From assembly GCA_964628455.1 (NCBI GenBank), contig CAZVPD010000063.1, positions 1 through 19,335 on the forward strand: a stretch of 19,335 nt of DNA, written 5' to 3'. Below, piece after piece: positions 15,140 through 19,335 of the stretch. Numbering within the stretch: the first letter of the stretch is position 1; each line of letters starts with the position of its first letter. The notes beneath the pieces were generated by a model. The model ran no database searches. It was not told where the DNA came from and saw only the letters and a list, made by a program, of their open reading frames with translations. This stretch comes from JAQVWU01 sp964628455 (GTDB lineage Bacteria; Bacillota; Clostridia; Oscillospirales; CAG-272). Made by a program: the position numbers and the translations under genes.

Positions 15140-16469
15140 AAGCCGGTTCAAGCCCGGATCCATGCAGATTATCACAACGGGGTTTGCTTTGCTGATCCTT
15201 GCCGGAGCTGTTCTGCTCTGGCTTCCCGTATCAAGCCGGAGCGGCGAGAGTATCCCTTTTTTAAACGCGGTTTTTACGTCCGCTTCCGCGACATGCGTGA
15301 CCGGTCTTGTCGTATATGATACGTTTATGCAGTTTACGCTGTTCGGACAGATTGTCATTCTGACGCTTATACAAATAGGCGGACTCGGTTTTATGACCGT
15401 GATGGTTTTATTTTCATTGATACTGGGCAAACATATCGGCTTGTATGAACGTTCCCTGCTGATGGAATCGATCAGCTCCCTGCAGCTCGGCGGCATCATC
15501 AGGCTTGTAAAACGAGTTCTGATCGGGACCGCTATAATCGAATTGACCGGCGCATGCCTTCTTTCCATACGTTTTATCCCGTTGTTCGGCACAGCCCGGG
15601 GGATCTGGTTTTCCGTATTCCATGCAGTGTCGGCCTTCTGCAACGCCGGCTTTGATCTGATGGGCGCGATCGAACCCTTCGGTTCCCTTGTGCCTTTTTC
15701 CGGAGACATCATAATCAATGTGACTATCATTTTACTGATCGTCATAGGCGGTATAGGTTTTGTCGTCTGGGATGACATCGCGGAAAAGAAGCTGCATTTT
15801 AAAAAGTACAGGCTCCATACAAAAATAATGCTTGTCTTTACGTTTTTACTGATTTTTTTGTCCGCGGCTGTTTTCTTTTTCATCGAAAACGATTACGCGT
15901 TTGCCGGCATGGGGACGGCCGAAAAGATCATGGCTTCGTTTTTCCATTCCGTCACGCCGCGCACCGCCGGATTCAATACGGTTCCGTTAAATGAACTTTC
16001 GGAATCCGGATCTTTGATTACGATCCTGTTGATGTTTGTCGGAGCGGGATCCGGTTCGACGGGCGGCGGTATAAAAGTCACGACTTTTACGGTCATCTTA
16101 CTGGCGGTCGCTTCCTACGCGCGGCGCCGGTCCGATCTCTGCATATTTAACCGCAGGCTGGAGGACGGCTGCATCAAAAGGGCGGCGAGCAGCATCGGTT
16201 TGTATCTGATGATATGTATGTCCGGTGTTCTGATTCTGACCTTCCAGGGGTTCGGACTGAAGGATGCGCTGTTCGAGGCTTTTTCCGCCATAGGAACCGT
16301 AGGGCTTTCGATGGGAATAACGCCGTCTCTGCCCGCTCTTTCCCGTATTGTCATCATCCTGCTGATGTACAGCGGCAGGGTCGGAAGTCTGACGGTGGTG
16401 CTTGCGGTCACGGAGCGCAGCGATAAAGTGACGTTAAGAAATATTTCCGAAAAAATAGTCATAGGATAG
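15129..16469 (+). CDS. ktrB: Potassium uptake channel subunit TrkH/KtrB
   Basis: This is a 446-residue polytopic membrane protein. AAAGGA lies 8-9 nt before the ATG, within the end of the preceding gene. It has the four M1-P-M2 repeats of the superfamily of K+ transporters. The filter loops are ATCVTGL (about 54-60), FCNAGFDL (170-177), RTAGFNT (278-284) and GTVGLSMG (388-395), each keeping the central Gly. The intramembrane gate loop of KtrB/TrkH is present as GAGSGSTGGGIKVTTF (305-320). The length is close to KtrB (about 450) and shorter than proteobacterial TrkH (about 483), so KtrB is the better name. It imports K+, probably with Na+, and is gated by the cytoplasmic RCK ring encoded next. 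The 30-bp intergene is almost entirely a pentanucleotide repeat. Confidence 0.95.
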   Translation: MTYKSRFKPGSMQIITTGFALLILAGAVLLWLPVSSRSGESIPFLNAVFTSASATCVTGLVVYDTFMQFTLFGQIVILTLIQIGGLGFMTVMVLFSLILGKHIGLYERSLLMESISSLQLGGIIRLVKRVLIGTAIIELTGACLLSIRFIPLFGTARGIWFSVFHAVSAFCNAGFDLMGAIEPFGSLVPFSGDIIINVTIILLIVIGGIGFVVWDDIAEKKLHFKKYRLHTKIMLVFTFLLIFLSAAVFFFIENDYAFAGMGTAEKIMASFFHSVTPRTAGFNTVPLNELSESGSLITILLMFVGAGSGSTGGGIKVTTFTVILLAVASYARRRSDLCIFNRRLEDGCIKRAASSIGLYLMICMSGVLILTFQGFGLKDALFEAFSAIGTVGLSMGITPSLPALSRIVIILLMYSGRVGSLTVVLAVTERSDKVTLRNISEKIVIG

Positions 16470-16490
16470 GATAGAATAGAATAGGATAGG
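16461..16490 (+). repeat. Pentanucleotide tandem repeat (ATAGG/ATAGA, six units) at the ktrB-ktrA junction
   Basis: Six 5-bp units, ATAGG twice, ATAGA twice, ATAGG twice, run from the last codons of ktrB (its TAG stop is 16467-16469) to the ribosome-binding site of ktrA. The last AGG (16488-16490) lies 8 nt before the ktrA ATG. Repeat gain or loss would alter the spacing between the genes, though the ktrB stop and the nearest SD would be kept. Confidence 0.85.
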
Positions 16491-16498
16491 ATGATCAT

Positions 16499-17149
16499 AT
16501 GAAATCAATGCTTGTTATAGGACTGGGCCGCTTCGGCAGACATCTCGCGATCAAGCTTGTCGAACTCGGGAACCAGGTGATGGTGATCGACAAGCTGGAG
16601 GAACGGATTTCAAAACTCGAGCCTCTGATCACGCGGTCACAGATAGGGGACTGTCAGGATGAAGAGGTGGTCCGGTCACTGGGCGTCAGGAACTTCGACG
16701 TTTGCTTCGTCTGCGTCAGCGATGATTTTCAGTCCTCGCTTGAGATAACGTCGATATTAAAGGAACTGGGCGCAAAGCATATTGTCGCAAAAACCGACCG
16801 GGAAAAACAGGCGAAGTTCCTGCTGAAAATCGGCGCCGATGATGTTATCCATTCGGAAAGGGACATGGCTCAGCGCGCCGCCGTTAAATACAGCGCCAAA
16901 AACACGTTCGAATACATCGAACTGACGGCCGATTACGCCATATTCGAAATCGAGGCGCCCGCGGAATGGATCGGAAAGACGGTCGCCGAAATCAAAGTGC
17001 GGACAAAATACAACGTCAATATCATCGGCGTCAAGAATTCGGATAAGATCACCCCGCTGATCAGCGCCGAATATGTTTTTACGCAGAAGGAACATCTGAT
17101 CATTTCGGGAAGTAAAAAAGACAGCATACGCCTTATGGACAAAATATAA
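16499..17149 (+). CDS. ktrA: Potassium uptake regulatory subunit TrkA/KtrA (RCK)
   Basis: This is a 216-residue cytoplasmic protein. The ATG at 16499 follows the repeat-derived AGGAT SD. The N-terminal RCK_N Rossmann domain has IGLGRFG (G8, G10, G13) and an acidic residue at the end of the second strand (D31), the classic nucleotide-binding signature. AKTDREKQAKFLLKIGADDVI and SERDMAQR are typical of KtrA. The C-terminal RCK_C domain (about 137-216) includes WIGKTVAEIKVRTKYNVNII and LIISGSKKDSIRLMDK. A single RCK_N/RCK_C unit and about 220 residues match KtrA, rather than the duplicated TrkA of proteobacteria. It forms an octameric ring that gates KtrB in response to ATP/ADP; RCK_C in Firmicutes can bind c-di-AMP (family knowledge). 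It is co-transcribed with ktrB. Confidence 0.95.
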   Translation: MKSMLVIGLGRFGRHLAIKLVELGNQVMVIDKLEERISKLEPLITRSQIGDCQDEEVVRSLGVRNFDVCFVCVSDDFQSSLEITSILKELGAKHIVAKTDREKQAKFLLKIGADDVIHSERDMAQRAAVKYSAKNTFEYIELTADYAIFEIEAPAEWIGKTVAEIKVRTKYNVNIIGVKNSDKITPLISAEYVFTQKEHLIISGSKKDSIRLMDKI

Positions 17150-17164
17150 CGTTTGATGTATAAT
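17136..17164 (+). promoter_or_regulatory. Internal sigma-A promoter for the kinase-regulator pair
   Basis: TGGACA (17136-17141, five of six) and TATAAT (17159-17164, perfect) are separated by 17 bp. The -35 and part of the spacer lie inside the last codons of ktrA. Predicted transcription start is near 17171, immediately at the GAGAGG SD, so the leader would be very short. Confidence 0.75.
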
Positions 17165-17184
17165 GGTCCCGAGAGGTGTTTTTT

Positions 17185-18633
17185 TTGAACATTACACATA
17201 TGGGGCCGGGAACCAAAAAAATTCTAAAGTCCGTTCTGACGGTGGTCATGCTGCTGGCGGCGGTAACCGCGGTCTCCCTTCCGGGACATTATTTCGGTGT
17301 CGGCAACGAAAGCGTGATCATGCTGTATCTGCTTGCCGTCCTGTTCGCGACCGTGCTGTCAAAGAGCTATGTTTCAGGAATCATCACCGCCGTGACGGGC
17401 GTGATGCTGTTCAACTATCTGTTTACGGAGCCCCGCTATACTTTTTTTATCAACAGTTCGAATGACGTCATGCTCCTTCTGTTTTTTCTTGTCACCGCCG
17501 TCGTCGCGGGGTCGGTCATGTCGCGTCTGCAGAAGCAGACGGATATCGCGAACCGCAACGAGAAGACGGCCAGGCTGCTGCATGTCGTTTCGGGCGGATT
17601 TCTGCATATAACCGGAAAAGAAAACATCGTCATGCGCGGCATTTCCTATATTTACGAATACAGCGGGTGTATCGCCGAGATCGAACTCACGGGCGGTGAA
17701 CTGTACTCGGACAGCGGAAAAATCCCAGATAAAAGCTTTTTTAAGGAATATGCGGTCAACGGCACATCGTCGGTACTGGGAAAACTGAGGGTATACGGCG
17801 CCGGCGATTCGGTACGGGAAGCACACGAAATGCTCTTTGTCACCGTCGCGACGCAGACAGGCATAGCGCTTGACCGCGAGTATACATATAACGAACGCGA
17901 AAACATCCGGATCGCGATGGAACGCGAAAAACTGCGCAGCACCCTGCTGCGCGCCGTGGCGCATGACCTGCGGAGCCCGCTGACTGCGCTGACCGGCGCG
18001 AGCTCCGTGCTTGCCGAAAGTTTCGACCGTTTGTCTCCCGAAGAGCAGAAAGCGCTTGCCGTCGATATCAACGAGGAAATGATCTGGCTTGCCGACCTTG
18101 TCGAAAATATTCTGAATATGACCAGGATCAACGAGTCGCAGCTGGTCATCTCAAAGGAATTCGAAGTGGTCGACGACGTCGTCGGCGAAGCTGTCACGCA
18201 TATGAAAAAGCTGCTTTCCGGCCGGAAATTTACGGTCGTTCTTCCCCCGGAGGTGATCGCGCTTCCCATGGACGGAAAACTCGTCGTCCGGGTCCTGGTG
18301 AATCTGCTCGGAAACGCCGTCAGGCATACCCCCGGCGACGCCGAGATCACGCTTGCGGTCTCAATGGAAAAAGACGATGCGGTTTTTTCGGTTGCCGATA
18401 CCGGGGACGGAGATCCGGAGAAAATCAAACGTGAGCTGCTCAGGGAGAATATCCGCTCGGAACCGGCATCATCCGACGGAAGGCGCGGCATGGGGCTCGG
18501 GCTGGCAATCTGCCGGGCTATCGTCGAGGGACACGGCGGAAAAATCCGGGCGGAGGCGAATGACCCGCGGGGGATACGGTTCATCTTCACGCTGCCGGCC
18601 GGAAAAGAAGACCATCGGGAAAAGAGCGTTTAA
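17185..18633 (+). CDS. KdpD-like sensor histidine kinase lacking the N-terminal KdpD domain
   Basis: This is a 482-residue protein. The TTG at 17185 is favoured because GAGAGGTG (17171-17178) lies 6-8 nt upstream; GTG 17176 overlaps that SD and ATG 17200 is too far. The DUF4118-type membrane domain has four hydrophobic segments (about 14-112). A GAF-like sensor part (about 120-225) follows. The HisKA H-box is RAVAHDLRSPLTAL with phospho-acceptor H260. HATPase_c has NLLGNAVRHTP (N377), VADTGDGDPE (a slightly degenerate G1) and GMGLGLAI (G2). KdpD proper is near 900 residues because of an N-terminal KdpD/USP domain, absent here, as in other short KdpD-like kinases of Clostridia. Its position after ktrA suggests it senses potassium or osmotic state for KtrAB rather than KdpFABC. 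It phosphorylates the regulator encoded 1 bp downstream. Confidence 0.92.
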   Translation: MNITHMGPGTKKILKSVLTVVMLLAAVTAVSLPGHYFGVGNESVIMLYLLAVLFATVLSKSYVSGIITAVTGVMLFNYLFTEPRYTFFINSSNDVMLLLFFLVTAVVAGSVMSRLQKQTDIANRNEKTARLLHVVSGGFLHITGKENIVMRGISYIYEYSGCIAEIELTGGELYSDSGKIPDKSFFKEYAVNGTSSVLGKLRVYGAGDSVREAHEMLFVTVATQTGIALDREYTYNERENIRIAMEREKLRSTLLRAVAHDLRSPLTALTGASSVLAESFDRLSPEEQKALAVDINEEMIWLADLVENILNMTRINESQLVISKEFEVVDDVVGEAVTHMKKLLSGRKFTVVLPPEVIALPMDGKLVVRVLVNLLGNAVRHTPGDAEITLAVSMEKDDAVFSVADTGDGDPEKIKRELLRENIRSEPASSDGRRGMGLGLAICRAIVEGHGGKIRAEANDPRGIRFIFTLPAGKEDHREKSV

Positions 18634-18634
18634 A

Positions 18635-19335
18635 ATGGCGGAAATAAAAGTTAAAATACTTGTGATCGAGGACGACAAATACATTTCGGGTTTTCTGTCC
18701 ATCTCTCTGAAAAAAGAGGGATACGAAGTGATCTTGGCGGACACGGCTGCGGAGGGAATGTTTCTGTTCTCGTCGCATCACCCGGATATCTGCATACTCG
18801 ACCTTGGCCTGCCGGACAGGGACGGCGTCGAGGTCATTACCGACATACGCGCCTTTTCGGTCACCCCTGTCCTTGTGGTGTCCGCGCGCGGACAGGAAAG
18901 CGAAAAAATCGACGCGCTTGACCGCGGAGCGGATGACTACATCACGAAACCCTTCCATATGGGAGAGCTGATGGCGAGGATCCGCGTCATTGAACGCAGA
19001 ATCGTGCAGAACGCCTCGGCCGGTTCGCCGGATAACGCGATGATCTACAAAAACGACGTTTTGACGGTCGATTATATCAGACGCAGGGTCACGGTCGGTG
19101 AGAACGAGATCCATCTGACGCCGATCGAATACAGACTGCTGACCCTGCTGATCTCAAACCGCGGCAAAGTCCTGACGCACAATTACATCATCCGGCAGGT
19201 CTGGGGTTATGAAGAGCCGGGCGACACGAAGACCATACGGGTTTTCATGGCGAATCTCCGCCGTAAAATCGAACCCGACACCTCGAATCCCCGGTTCATT
19301 CAGACGGAGATCGGAGTGGGATACCGCTTCTGCGA
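18635..19335 (+). CDS. KdpE-like OmpR/PhoB response regulator (3' end outside window)
   Basis: The frame is open from ATG 18635 to the window end, giving 233 residues; only a few C-terminal residues should be missing. The receiver domain (about 4-118) has acidic E12, D13 and D14, phospho-acceptor D56 in LDLGLPDRDG, S83 and K105 in DDYITKPF. The winged-helix DNA-binding domain (about 140-232) has LTPIEYRLLTLLISNRGKVL, WGYEEPGDTKTIRVFMANLR and the final IGVGYRF. The pattern matches KdpE more closely than PhoB. The kinase stop codon ends one base before this ATG and no strong independent SD is visible, so translation is probably coupled. It would bind DNA, likely upstream of the potassium genes. 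The inverted repeat at 14612-14638 is one possible target, untested. Confidence 0.93.
   Translation, partial: MAEIKVKILVIEDDKYISGFLSISLKKEGYEVILADTAAEGMFLFSSHHPDICILDLGLPDRDGVEVITDIRAFSVTPVLVVSARGQESEKIDALDRGADDYITKPFHMGELMARIRVIERRIVQNASAGSPDNAMIYKNDVLTVDYIRRRVTVGENEIHLTPIEYRLLTLLISNRGKVLTHNYIIRQVWGYEEPGDTKTIRVFMANLRRKIEPDTSNPRFIQTEIGVGYRFC

Overview
The window looks like a chromosomal segment from an uncultured Clostridia/Bacillota anaerobe, probably an Oscillospirales- or Christensenellales-like gut or rumen organism. The reasons are purine-rich Shine-Dalgarno (SD) sites, use of GTG and TTG starts, consensus-like sigma-A promoters, T-tract hairpin terminators, many sugar-processing genes, an AlgI-type MBOAT/DHHW pair, and a KtrAB-type potassium system beside a short KdpD-like kinase. 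This is inference from content. There is no rRNA or other marker gene.

Region 1 (1-7956, plus strand) is a carbohydrate-degradation region. It holds the C-terminal end of a right-handed beta-helix protein, a small signal/TM-anchored protein followed by a CPCC cysteine-rich protein (a possible toxin/immunity-like pair), a GH95-like DUF5703 enzyme, a second six-hairpin (alpha/alpha)6 enzyme, and a DUF5060/DUF4038/DUF5605 TIM-barrel hydrolase. None of the three large enzymes shows a signal peptide, so they probably act in the cytoplasm on imported oligosaccharides. Between the last two lies a bidirectional terminator and an apparent minus-strand relic of the N-terminus of another, polygalacturonase-like, hydrolase.

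Region 2 (7992-9586, minus) is a stand-alone lipoprotein solute-binding protein. It has a good sigma-A promoter whose -35 box lies inside a perfect 9-bp inverted repeat, a candidate operator. No permease genes are visible.

Region 3 (9607-14413, minus) holds a DHHW/AlgX-like SGNH protein, an AlgI-type MBOAT acyltransferase and a stand-alone NRPS condensation-domain protein with its own promoter and terminator. It plausibly forms an envelope or exopolysaccharide acylation system. Upstream of it is a frameshifted gene remnant.

Region 4 (14577-19335, plus) is a potassium module: a small membrane-anchored RCK-like protein overlapping ktrB/trkH, then ktrA/trkA, then a promoter inside the end of ktrA driving a KdpD-like kinase (without the KdpD N-terminal domain) and a KdpE-like response regulator cut by the window edge. 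A pentanucleotide tandem repeat fills the ktrB-ktrA junction and contributes the ktrA ribosome-binding site.

No tRNA, rRNA, CRISPR array, insertion sequence or phage gene was recognised.
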